Positions 46,693 to 54,550 of a stretch of 64,000 nucleotides of DNA are shown one piece after another. The translations under genes were made by a program, and so were the position numbers. Location: NCBI GenBank assembly GCA_963667815.1, contig OY764021.1. The stretch is one strand, 5' to 3'. Below the pieces are notes generated by a model that was not told where the DNA came from, searched no databases, and was given only the letters and a program-made list of their open reading frames with translations. The DNA is from Saccharicrinis sp963667815 (lineage in GTDB: Bacteria > Bacteroidota > Bacteroidia > Bacteroidales > Marinilabiliaceae). Positions within the stretch are counted from its first letter, which is position 1. Each line of letters opens with the position of its first letter.

Positions 46693-48921
46693 TTACATTG
46701 AATCGTGGAACGAACGCGATAAAACTTCTTGTTGTTGTTCTCTGCTTAAACGGATAAAGTTAACTGCATATCCTGATACCCTGATTGTTAATTGAGGGTA
46801 ATTTTCCGGATTTTCCATAGCGTCTTTAAGTAACTCTCTGTTTAAAACATTAACATTAAGATGTTGTGCATTTTTCATAAAATAGCCATCTAATGCTGCA
46901 ACTAAGTTATCAATACGTTCCTCTTCATTTGAACCTAACGATTTAGGAACAATAGAAAAGGTGTTTGAGATACCATCCTGAGAATCTTTGTAATCAATTT
47001 TAGCTACAGAATTTAATGAAGCAATAGCTCCATGCGTATCTCGTCCGTGCATTGGGTTTGCCCCTGGAGCAAATGGAATTCCTTTAGCTCTGCCATCTGG
47101 TGTAGCTCCTGTTTTTTTACCATAAACAACATTTGATGTAATGGTTAATACAGATAATGTAGGATTTGCATTTTTATATACAGGGAGCTTATTTAATTCG
47201 TTGCTGAAATGATTTACCAGGTCTCTGGCAATTAAATCAACTCGGTCATCGTCATTTCCATATTTCGGAAAATCACCTTCAATTTCAAAATCAACAGTTA
47301 ATCCATCTTCGTTTCTTACTGGTTTAACTTTTGCATGTTTAATTGCCGATAATGAATCTGCTACGATAGATAAACCTGCAATTCCATAGGCAAGATTAAT
47401 ACGAGGATTTGTATCAATTAATGCCATCTGTGCTTTTTCATAGTAGTATTTATCGTGCATGTAATGAATAATATTCATTGACTCATTGTAAACACGAGCA
47501 ACTTCCCTCATGGCAATTTTAAAATTAGCCATAACCTTATCGTAATCTAAGTACTTATCATCTGCTATAGATGGAATACCATCAACCATTTGAGTTCCTG
47601 TATTTTCACAATGACCCGAATTTAAGGCTAAAAGAAGCGTTTTAGCTAAGTTGGTTCGTGCGCCAAAAAACTGAATATGTTTTCCTAATTCCTGGAAGGA
47701 AACACAGCAAGCAATACCATAATCATCACTATCTCGATGACAACGCATTAAATCGTCGTTTTCATATTGGATGGATGAGGTGTCGATAGAAACTTTTGCA
47801 CAGTAGTTTTTAAATCCTTGAGGTAAACTATTACTCCAAAGAATGGTAATATTTGGTTCTGGTGATGGACCAAGGTTATAAAGTGTATTTAAAAAGCGGA
47901 AAGATGTTTTGGTTACTTTACTTCTTCCGTCAACCAACATTCCACCAATACTTTCTGTTACCCAAGTAGGGTCTCCAGCAAAAATCTGTTCGTATGCTTC
48001 CATTCTTAAATGTCGAACCATACGAAGTTTCATTACAAAGTGATCAATATATTCCTGAGCTTCTTCTTCAGTTATAATACCAGCTTGTAAATCTCTTTCA
48101 ATATAAATATCCAAAAAAGAAGATACACTACCTAATGACATGGCTGCTCCGTCTTGTTCTTTAACTGCGGCTAAGTATGCCATGTAAGTCCATTGAACAG
48201 CTTCTTGTCCATTTTGTGCAGGACGAGAAAGATCAAGGTTGTACTCATTACCCATATCTATCATCTGGTACAAAGCTTTAATTTGCTCTGCAACTTCCTC
48301 TCTAAGTCTGATTGTTGCATCAGACATTGGACCTGTAATGTTGTTTAAATCCTCTTTTTTTGTTTCAATCAAATGATTGATTCCATATAAGGCAACACGT
48401 CGGTAATCACCAATAATTCTGCCTCGGGCATAATTATCCGGAAGACCAGTTAAGAAACCAAGAGATCTGAATCTTCTTATTTCTTCAGTATAAGCATCAA
48501 AAACGCCATCATTGTGTGTCTTTGTGTATTTTCCAAACGCTTCAGTAATTGTATCAGAAGGCTTTAGTCCATGTTCTGATAAAGCTTTTTGAACTACTTT
48601 AAAACCTCCATATGGTTTCATGGCTCTTTTTAACAGAGCGTCAGTTTGTAATCCAACAATAGCTTCAATGTCCTTATCAATATATCCAGCAGGAAAAGCA
48701 TTAACGGTAGAAACCGTGTTTGTATCTACTCCTCGCATACCATTGTTGGCTCTTTCTTCTTTTAAAGCTTCAAGGCAAATATTCCACAGTTTATTAGTTC
48801 TATCAGTAGGACCTTTTAAGAAGTCGTGAGTTCCAGTGTAAGGATTAATGTTTTTTCTAACAAAGTCTCTTACATCAATGGCCGTATTCCAGTTTCCTTT
48901 TACAAATTCCTTAGTTTCCAT
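46693..48921 (-). CDS. pflB: Formate C-acetyltransferase (pyruvate formate-lyase)
   Basis: This glycyl-radical enzyme splits pyruvate with CoA into acetyl-CoA and formate without oxygen. The 742-residue length and the catalytic elements are complete: the cysteine pair in GIACCVSFQ and the glycyl-radical loop RVSGYAVNF close to the C terminus. It shows that the organism ferments. The gene is preceded by a TAnnTTTG element and an embedded palindrome and is followed by pflA and focA. Confidence 0.97.
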   Translation of the reverse strand: METKEFVKGNWNTAIDVRDFVRKNINPYTGTHDFLKGPTDRTNKLWNICLEALKEERANNGMRGVDTNTVSTVNAFPAGYIDKDIEAIVGLQTDALLKRAMKPYGGFKVVQKALSEHGLKPSDTITEAFGKYTKTHNDGVFDAYTEEIRRFRSLGFLTGLPDNYARGRIIGDYRRVALYGINHLIETKKEDLNNITGPMSDATIRLREEVAEQIKALYQMIDMGNEYNLDLSRPAQNGQEAVQWTYMAYLAAVKEQDGAAMSLGSVSSFLDIYIERDLQAGIITEEEAQEYIDHFVMKLRMVRHLRMEAYEQIFAGDPTWVTESIGGMLVDGRSKVTKTSFRFLNTLYNLGPSPEPNITILWSNSLPQGFKNYCAKVSIDTSSIQYENDDLMRCHRDSDDYGIACCVSFQELGKHIQFFGARTNLAKTLLLALNSGHCENTGTQMVDGIPSIADDKYLDYDKVMANFKIAMREVARVYNESMNIIHYMHDKYYYEKAQMALIDTNPRINLAYGIAGLSIVADSLSAIKHAKVKPVRNEDGLTVDFEIEGDFPKYGNDDDRVDLIARDLVNHFSNELNKLPVYKNANPTLSVLTITSNVVYGKKTGATPDGRAKGIPFAPGANPMHGRDTHGAIASLNSVAKIDYKDSQDGISNTFSIVPKSLGSNEEERIDNLVAALDGYFMKNAQHLNVNVLNRELLKDAMENPENYPQLTIRVSGYAVNFIRLSREQQQEVLSRSFHDSM

Positions 48922-48933
48922 ATTGAGTTTAAA

Positions 48934-48948
48934 TTTTGCGCAAAAGTA
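48934..48948 (-). promoter_or_regulatory. Candidate pflB promoter with overlapping palindrome
   Basis: On the minus strand TACTTTTG (plus 48941-48948) matches TAnnTTTG exactly and ends 19 bases before the pflB start codon. The 12-base palindrome TTTTGCGCAAAA (48934-48945) overlaps it. A good -33 TTG is not obvious. The overlap of promoter and palindrome would suit a repressor or an anaerobic regulator, which is inference. Confidence 0.4.
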
Positions 48949-49121
48949 TATCTATTTAATTAAAAAATAAAATCGAAAAATTCAATATCTGCCTCATTTA
49001 TAATTAAAAACAGAAGTTGTTGTTTTGTAAATTGCTTTAATTAAGTATAAAAGGTAGATAATTACCTAAAAGCTAAAAAATCAAAAAAAATGTTTCCTTG
49101 ATTGTTGGTTGTAGGAAGTAA

Positions 49122-49550
49122 TTAATTATGTTGATCTTTTCGTATTTGAGTCAGTTTACTAATGAATTCAGCTTGTTTTAATTCACTTTCATATTCATCA
49201 ATAAATGTTTTAACGAGTATTCGTAATTCTTTTAAATCCATACTGTCTAAAACTAACTTAAGTGAAGTGCCAGGAAATAAGATATGGATTTTTCTTATGA
49301 AATTATTTGATTCATTGTAACTTAATGCATCATCTTCATTAAGTTCATTTAAATATTTACCAAAATCTTTAAGTGTATCGAGTTTACTAAAATCAATACC
49401 TAATTGGTTAAACTCAAAATGAAACTTGCTACATTTATTACATGTAAAAATATGACCATGATATGTTTTGATATCTACTTCAATCATAAGATCTCGTTTT
49501 ACTCTCTTTGAATTAAAACAATAGAAATCTTCATTTTGTTTCATAATCAT
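49122..49550 (-). CDS. Hypothetical protein with a CxxC motif
   Basis: I cannot name this 142-residue protein. It has a CNKC pair at residues 37-40 within HIFTCNKCSKFHFEF, which looks like a small zinc or redox knuckle followed by a beta strand, and then a helical C-terminal half. The layout resembles short Bacteroidota CxxC proteins of unknown function (possibly DUF6686-like, unverified). No signal peptide is present, so it is cytoplasmic. An alternative start lies two codons downstream at 49544. It has no close operon partner. Confidence 0.6.
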   Translation of the reverse strand: MIMKQNEDFYCFNSKRVKRDLMIEVDIKTYHGHIFTCNKCSKFHFEFNQLGIDFSKLDTLKDFGKYLNELNEDDALSYNESNNFIRKIHILFPGTSLKLVLDSMDLKELRILVKTFIDEYESELKQAEFISKLTQIRKDQHN

Positions 49551-49786
49551 GATGTTTTATTTAGATTAATTCTATCTAATACAAAAGTAATTTGATGATC
49601 TAAGTTGTTCAATACCTAAATGTGGTGATTTTGAAATAGGAATTTTACATTAATTCTATTAGAATGAGCTTTGTTATGTAGTTCAAAAAGTAGAGATAGT
49701 TAGTACTACAAATAAAATTAGGTTAAGGTTGATCTGCTGAAATATTGTTTTGGTTCAGATTTAGTACTTTAATGGTTATGTTATAC

Positions 49787-50386
49787 TTAAGCACAAATGG
49801 TTTTTTCATCGTTTTTGCAATCCCATTCTTTTACTGGAGTTTTCCAATCGCCATATTTTGCAGTTAAGTAATCGTGATAGTTTACCGGAGTTTTTAAGAT
49901 ATTTCCATTGAAGTTTACAGTGTCATGACCTTTGTAGTGTGATTTACAAACACGTAGAATCTTGCCTTTTGCCTGCCAGTATGTATGTTGGCTATCAGTA
50001 ACTTTTACAAAAATATCTCCAATCATGGCTTTTTGATCGTAGTTTCTGTCAAAGAGATTCCAGAAGGAGAAGGCTATAGGTTTAACTTTAAAAATACGTG
50101 TTTGTCCTTTTTTTATTGCACCATAAGATTTGGTGTATTTTCGTTCGCTTAGTTTAAGGCCTTTTTTCCAAAAGTACTTTTGAAGCGATTTTAGCTTTTT
50201 AGCATCAGTAATGTCTATAGACAAGTCAATATCATGATCCCAGGGTAAAAGATCGCCATCCCTGACTATTCCCAAAAGAGTTCCACCTTCTAAATGATAA
50301 GTAATATTATTACTATCTAATACTTGTGTAATTAGTGTTAATAATTTCCTTGCTTTTAAAAGCTTCTCTCCTCTAAGTTCTAGCAT
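49787..50386 (-). CDS. LicD/fukutin-like nucleotidyltransferase-fold protein
   Basis: LicD-family proteins transfer phosphocholine or related phospho-groups to surface glycans. This 199-residue protein has GGTLLG at 34-39 and the metal-binding WDHDID at 49-54, the core of the family. It is shorter than classic LicD (about 270) and lacks a signal peptide, so it works on the cytoplasmic side. It is divergent from a second family member at 50608 and close to lipopolysaccharide core genes, which suggests surface glycan decoration. Confidence 0.78.
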   Translation of the reverse strand: MLELRGEKLLKARKLLTLITQVLDSNNITYHLEGGTLLGIVRDGDLLPWDHDIDLSIDITDAKKLKSLQKYFWKKGLKLSERKYTKSYGAIKKGQTRIFKVKPIAFSFWNLFDRNYDQKAMIGDIFVKVTDSQHTYWQAKGKILRVCKSHYKGHDTVNFNGNILKTPVNYHDYLTAKYGDWKTPVKEWDCKNDEKTICA

Positions 50387-50545
50387 GCCAAATCCGTTAT
50401 ATTGATTTTAGAACGTGTAAAACTAATAAATGTTACATAAAATCTTTAAGAATTAAGTAGAAGAGTATTGATTTAATTAAGAATTGATGAGTAAGATCCG
50501 TTTATAAGCTGTTAAAATAAAATTAATTTGTATTGTACAATTACA

Positions 50546-50576
50546 TTATGTGAATGACATATTTGTTCTAACTTTG
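50546..50576 (+). promoter_or_regulatory. Candidate promoter for the plus-strand LicD-like gene
   Basis: TAACTTTG (50569-50576) is an exact TAnnTTTG match 31 bases before the start codon. TTA at 50546-50548, 20 bases upstream, is a poor -33 match. Position and spacing fit the Bacteroidota promoter type. Confidence 0.45.
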
Positions 50577-50607
50577 TTTTAGTTTTTATAAAAGATAGAA
50601 TTATTAT

Positions 50608-51195
50608 ATGGCTTACGATATAAGATTGGAAGGGAAGAATTTAGTTAATGCATTGTCTTTATTAGAAGATATTGCAAAAATACTGGATAAACTAAAGATT
50701 GATTATTGGTTAGAGGGTGGAACATTACTTGGAGTTAGAAGAGAGAATAGATTGCTTCCCTGGGATAATGATGTAGATTTATCTTTAATGTTATTAGATT
50801 GTAATAAAGAAAAAGAATTAATCTCGACTCTTAAGAAATCAGGATTTAGGGTGCGATTAAGAAAGTATGAATCAGATTATGATTATTGTAATAAAGACGA
50901 CTCAAGATTAATTAAAATTAGAAAGTCTTATTTATTTGGGTTAATAAAGGGTGCCGTGTGTTTAGAAATTTTCATTAAGTATAAAGTGGGAGATAAGGCT
51001 TATTGGAAGATAGGGGATGTGGTAAAAAATGTACCATATAAGTATTATGCAAAAACTAAGAAGGTTGAGTTTAATAATTATAGCTATTCAATTCCTGAAT
51101 TAACCGATGAATACCTGACATATAGATATGGAGATTGGCAAACACCAAAAGAGGACTATAATCCATTTAAAGATGATAATGCATTAAAAAAATAA
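50608..51195 (+). CDS. LicD/fukutin-like nucleotidyltransferase-fold protein (paralogue)
   Basis: This 195-residue relative of the divergent LicD-like protein has GGTLLG at 37-42 and the catalytic WDNDVD at 52-57. The two proteins share the layout GGTLLG-10 residues-WD-x-D and a C-terminal YGDWxTP motif, so they are paralogues, but identity elsewhere looks low. It is lysine- and tyrosine-rich and AT-rich in codons. Its stop codon is inside a 36-bp palindromic terminator shared with the convergent cytidylyltransferase gene. Confidence 0.78.
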   Translation: MAYDIRLEGKNLVNALSLLEDIAKILDKLKIDYWLEGGTLLGVRRENRLLPWDNDVDLSLMLLDCNKEKELISTLKKSGFRVRLRKYESDYDYCNKDDSRLIKIRKSYLFGLIKGAVCLEIFIKYKVGDKAYWKIGDVVKNVPYKYYAKTKKVEFNNYSYSIPELTDEYLTYRYGDWQTPKEDYNPFKDDNALKK

Positions 51196-51221
51196 CAGTT
51201 CATATGAACTGTTATTTTTTT
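51186..51221. terminator. 36-bp perfect palindromic bidirectional terminator
   Basis: Arms 51186-51203 and 51204-51221 are exact reverse complements, ending in seven A and seven T residues around a CATATG centre. It works on both strands. The stop codons of both convergent genes lie inside it: TAA at 51193-51195 (+) and its mirror at 51212-51214 (-). Confidence 0.92.
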
Positions 51222-51787
51222 GTTAGCTTAAGAGTATCTTTTAAAATAGTGCTACTTACGCTCTTTGTATATGGGATGTATATCATATCACAAGATACTT
51301 TAGGATACCTTCCTTTCCAATCATCACCAACTGAAATAGCATCTATGTTGTATTTGTCAACAACATCCTGTTTATTTTTATTTACCTGAGGAATAACTTC
51401 GTCTACATATTTAATAGACTCAATAATCTTAACCCTTTCTTCAAAAGGTATAACCGGCAGTTTTCCTTTTTCTTTTAATATTAAGTCATCTGTAGATACT
51501 CCAACTATTAGGTAGTTACATTGCTCTTTAGATTTTTGAAAAATGTTCAGGTGTCCGTAATGAAAGAGATCATAACATCCAGACGTATATACTCGATTAT
51601 ATTTTTTTGTTTTTTTATGAGAAATCACAATCGAACCATCATCTTTTACCTCCCATTTATCATCAGACGAAAAATGATTTAATAATAGCTCCAGGTGCTC
51701 CAGAGTATTGTTTTTTGGATGAATAATGACTCTATCGTCTTCGTGTTGGAATGTACATAAGTTATCAAGTACTTTTAATATATCCAT
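51212..51787 (-). CDS. TagD-like cytidylyltransferase with an extra N-terminal domain
   Basis: This 191-residue protein has a nucleotidyltransferase domain (about 66-190) with the HxGH motif HYGH at 76-79 in GCYDLFHYGHLN and the C-terminal VSSTILKD, as in glycerol-3-phosphate or ethanolamine-phosphate cytidylyltransferases. About 60 residues at the N terminus belong to no domain I recognise. It probably makes a CDP-activated alcohol, a fitting donor for LicD-like transfer. It follows the kdsC-like gene by 27 bases, so it is likely co-transcribed with the Kdo genes. Confidence 0.75.
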   Translation of the reverse strand: MDILKVLDNLCTFQHEDDRVIIHPKNNTLEHLELLLNHFSSDDKWEVKDDGSIVISHKKTKKYNRVYTSGCYDLFHYGHLNIFQKSKEQCNYLIVGVSTDDLILKEKGKLPVIPFEERVKIIESIKYVDEVIPQVNKNKQDVVDKYNIDAISVGDDWKGRYPKVSCDMIYIPYTKSVSSTILKDTLKLTKK

Positions 51788-51814
51788 TTTATTGTATTGT
51801 GGTAAAGAATCTTT

Positions 51815-52489
51815 CTATTCAACAGGCTCGCAAAGCGTATTGATTAAATTCCTCTCGTTTAAATATTTTGTATAATCTCCGGTAAATTCAATTCTTGTTT
51901 CTATAGCTTGCGATAAATCTCCTGTTAGGCCAATAATGAGTTCGCATACCTCTCGAACACCACCAGCTCCTCCTGTGCTTCCAGTTCTGTAATCGCAGCT
52001 TTTACTTTCAACTAAAAACTGATTGAATAGTGGATTGGCATTTCTATTTATTTGAAAACTAGCTCCACATGATCTGGCCAATTCCACATCTAAAATATCA
52101 TCGAAAACAAAAGCTATTTCATCAGGTTTTAAATTGTTTTCTTTGCATATACGTTCTAATGCTTTTACTTTGAATTTGCATCGATAGAACGCAGCATTCA
52201 TATGTTCTCTTTTTGCCAGAAATTGGGCACTTTTGTTTTCTTCTCCAGTAACAATAAAAGTATAGGGTAATTTACCGTTTCTTAACCAGAAATCTAATTT
52301 AAGCATGTTAATGCCCATGGCGTCAGGTTCTGCAAAACTACTACCTTCATTTCCAACTTTCGACCCGTTGTTAAATACTCCATCCCAATCAAAAATGAAT
52401 GCTTTTATTTTTGAAAGCTTTTCTTTTAAGTGATTTTCAGGAGTAATAAAAGTGCCTCCAATATTTTCAAACTGCTTTTGAATAGTCAT
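51815..52489 (-). CDS. kdsC: KdsC-like HAD phosphatase (Kdo 8-phosphate phosphatase)
   Basis: HAD-superfamily phosphatase of the KdsC/YrbI type, which removes the phosphate of Kdo 8-phosphate. The nucleophile motif FDWDGVFNNG (Asp near 34 and 36), the TGE of motif II, the FVFDDILDVE of motif IV and the conserved C-terminal GGAGGVREVCELI are visible. At 224 residues it is longer than E. coli KdsC (about 188), with an N-terminal extension and a longer C terminus. It abuts kdsB with no intervening base. Confidence 0.8.
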   Translation of the reverse strand: MTIQKQFENIGGTFITPENHLKEKLSKIKAFIFDWDGVFNNGSKVGNEGSSFAEPDAMGINMLKLDFWLRNGKLPYTFIVTGEENKSAQFLAKREHMNAAFYRCKFKVKALERICKENNLKPDEIAFVFDDILDVELARSCGASFQINRNANPLFNQFLVESKSCDYRTGSTGGAGGVREVCELIIGLTGDLSQAIETRIEFTGDYTKYLNERNLINTLCEPVE

Positions 52490-53245
52490 TTATCTGTTTT
52501 GAATAAAATCGTTTGCCTTCTTTAAATCTTCTGGTGTGTCAATGCACATGGTTTCATCCATATCTGTTAAAACACATGTTACAGGAATACCATTTTCAAT
52601 CCATCTTAACTGCTCCAAAGATTCTGCCTTTTCTAATGTTGAAGGTTCTAGTTCAACAATTTTATTTAGTGTATCAATTCGGTAAGCATAAATCCCAAGG
52701 TGTCGATAGTAAGTATGATTTTTAATCCATTCTGATTGTTCTATATTTCTTAAATAAGGAATCGGAGAACGACTAAAGAAAATAGCTTCACTTTTGTGGT
52801 TTAAAACAACTTTTGCTTCTCCAGGATTAAAAATATGCTCTTGTTCAGTTGCTTCCTGAATTAAAGTTGCAATTTGAGTTTCCGGATTATCAAAGCTTTT
52901 TTTGATATCTTGAAGAATATCAGGATTGAAAAATGGTTCATCTCCCTGTATGTTGATAATTACATCGGAGTCTAAACCATATTTTTCTTTAATGTTCTTA
53001 GCTGCTTCAGCACATCTGTCCGTACCACTGGTGTGATCTTCTCTTGTCATTACAGCTTTTCCTCCAAATGCTTCAACGGCATCCACAATTCTTTGGTCGT
53101 CAGTTGCAACAAACACATGCTCCAATCCTTTACTGCAGTTTTCAAATACCCACTGAACCATAGGTTTATCGCCAATCATAGCAAGTGGTTTACCAGGTAA
53201 GCGTGAAGAACTATAACGACTAGGAATTATTCCAACAATATTCAT
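52490..53245 (-). CDS. kdsB: 3-deoxy-manno-octulosonate cytidylyltransferase (CMP-Kdo or CMP-Kdo8N synthetase)
   Basis: KdsB activates Kdo with CTP for lipid A core assembly. The 251-residue protein has IIPSRYSSSRLPGKPL, INIQGDEPF and YAYRIDTL motifs typical of the family. In Shewanella, where the 8-amino sugar is made, the KdsB enzyme prefers Kdo8N; with kdnA and kdnB next door, this copy may do the same. It is directly upstream of the kdsC-like gene. Direct repeats occur in its 88-base leader. Confidence 0.93.
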   Translation of the reverse strand: MNIVGIIPSRYSSSRLPGKPLAMIGDKPMVQWVFENCSKGLEHVFVATDDQRIVDAVEAFGGKAVMTREDHTSGTDRCAEAAKNIKEKYGLDSDVIINIQGDEPFFNPDILQDIKKSFDNPETQIATLIQEATEQEHIFNPGEAKVVLNHKSEAIFFSRSPIPYLRNIEQSEWIKNHTYYRHLGIYAYRIDTLNKIVELEPSTLEKAESLEQLRWIENGIPVTCVLTDMDETMCIDTPEDLKKANDFIQNR

Positions 53246-53256
53246 GTATTAAATTT

Positions 53257-53292
53257 TAGATAAGAGATTCTGGATTATAGATAAGAGATTCT
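53257..53292. repeat. 15-bp tandem direct repeat upstream of kdsB
   Basis: TAGATAAGAGATTCT occurs at 53257-53271 and again at 53278-53292, a 21-base period, and TTATCTA elements at 53310-53316 and 53318-53324 can pair with it. It lies in the 88-base kdnB-kdsB gap. It could be a regulatory site or a replication-slippage remnant. Confidence 0.55.
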
Positions 53293-53333
53293 AGAAAGCC
53301 TATTGTCCCTTATCTATTTATCTAATGTCTTAT

Positions 53334-54422
53334 TTACATTCTTTTAAAAAGATCTTTAATTTCTTCTTTTGAAATTTTATTTTTCCAATCCGGACCAAAT
53401 GCATTATTCCACATGTGTTCTAAAGCCCAGCTTACCTCAACCATTTGGTCAAATTGAGCTTCAGTACATCCTGAAGTGATATTAGCAGGTATTTCAACCC
53501 CTTGCATGGCTTGCATCTCTTTAAAAGTTTTGTAACCTTCTGGATAATATTTTTCTAGTTGGTTAAAAACGATGCAGTTTCCAACACCATGGTGTGTTTC
53601 TAAAACAACAGCTAGTCCGTATGATAATGCATGGCATACACCAACCTGACCATAAGTAGTACTGTTACCACCCATAATAGATGCAACCATCATTTTTTCA
53701 TCCGCCTCTAATCTGTTTTCATATTTATTCATGAAAACATCAACAGTGATGTCGTTTGATTTTTCAGCAAAAGCCTGTCCCATTGAATTAATCCAACTTC
53801 CATTCATAGATTCAACATTGTGAATAAAGTTGTCCATACCCGTAAAGAAACGGTCTTCGTCAGGTACTGTAGCTAATAATTCAGGATCAAAGATGATTTC
53901 GTTAGGAATTGTATAGTCACATTTAATACCTAATTTTTTCTCCGGACCACTAAGAACAGCTGTCATTGAAACTTCAGCTCCCGTACCAGTAATTGTTGGA
54001 ATGCAGATGGTATAAATTCCTTCGTTTTTTATTAAATCTAATCCCTGATAATCTTTTGAATCGCCAGGATTTGTAACCATTAAACCTGTTGCTTTAGCAT
54101 AATCCATGGCACATCCTCCACCCATACCAACCATCACTGCTGGTAATGTATCCTGATGAGCTAAAATTTGATCGCGGTATTTATTTACTAAAACAGTTTT
54201 TGGCTCATTTGTTGAATCAATAAAAATGACTAAATCTTTATCTGATTTAGGGATTCGATTCAATGTGTCATCTTTATCCTGAAAGTAATGATCAATCATA
54301 AAAACAGTCCAATCGTTGGTTGGTGTTTTTCTTCTGTCAATTAGTTCTCCCAAGTGATTGAATGTTCCTTTTCCAAAAGCGTAATGCCCTGGATTTACAA
54401 AACTTCTAAAATCGTATAGCAT
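53334..54422 (-). CDS. kdnB: KdnB-like iron-containing alcohol dehydrogenase (Kdo 8-oxidase)
   Basis: This family oxidises the C8 hydroxyl of Kdo to an aldehyde in 8-amino-Kdo synthesis. The 362-residue protein from ATG 54422 (MLYDFRSFVNPGHYAFGKG) has the group III dehydrogenase glycine pattern MVGMGGGCAMDYAKATG, TITGTGAEVS, and metal-ligand histidines in CHALSYGL and ETHHGVGN. An upstream ATG at 54476 would add 18 residues with no match to the family and is rejected. The adjacent kdnA makes the assignment stronger than sequence alone. Confidence 0.85.
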   Translation of the reverse strand: MLYDFRSFVNPGHYAFGKGTFNHLGELIDRRKTPTNDWTVFMIDHYFQDKDDTLNRIPKSDKDLVIFIDSTNEPKTVLVNKYRDQILAHQDTLPAVMVGMGGGCAMDYAKATGLMVTNPGDSKDYQGLDLIKNEGIYTICIPTITGTGAEVSMTAVLSGPEKKLGIKCDYTIPNEIIFDPELLATVPDEDRFFTGMDNFIHNVESMNGSWINSMGQAFAEKSNDITVDVFMNKYENRLEADEKMMVASIMGGNSTTYGQVGVCHALSYGLAVVLETHHGVGNCIVFNQLEKYYPEGYKTFKEMQAMQGVEIPANITSGCTEAQFDQMVEVSWALEHMWNNAFGPDWKNKISKEEIKDLFKRM

Positions 54423-54487
54423 GATAAAAATTTGAAAGTTAATAGTTGAACACTGAAAGTAAGTGCTACAATTCAATGATTAACAAA

Positions 54488-54546
54488 CGAAAAAAAATCA
54501 CGAATTATCAGGTAGAATCTACCAAATTCGTGATTTATATAAAATA
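54488..54546 (-). terminator. Terminator between kdnA and kdnB (minus strand)
   Basis: On the minus strand AAATCACGAATT pairs with AATTCGTGATTT (arms at plus 54535-54546 and 54495-54506), enclosing a second small stem GGTAG/CTACC, followed by eight T residues. It lies immediately after the kdnA stop at 54551, so it likely ends or reduces transcription before kdnB. Confidence 0.82.
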
Positions 54547-54550
54547 TTTA

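Noticed and set aside
49551..49786. Possible small gene between the CxxC gene and the LicD-like gene
   Set aside because: The region is AT-rich and no open frame of useful length or codon quality was seen.
54423..54476. Longer N terminus of kdnB from ATG 54476
   Set aside because: The extra 18 residues lack homology to the family, which begins around MLYDFRSF; ATG 54422 was used.
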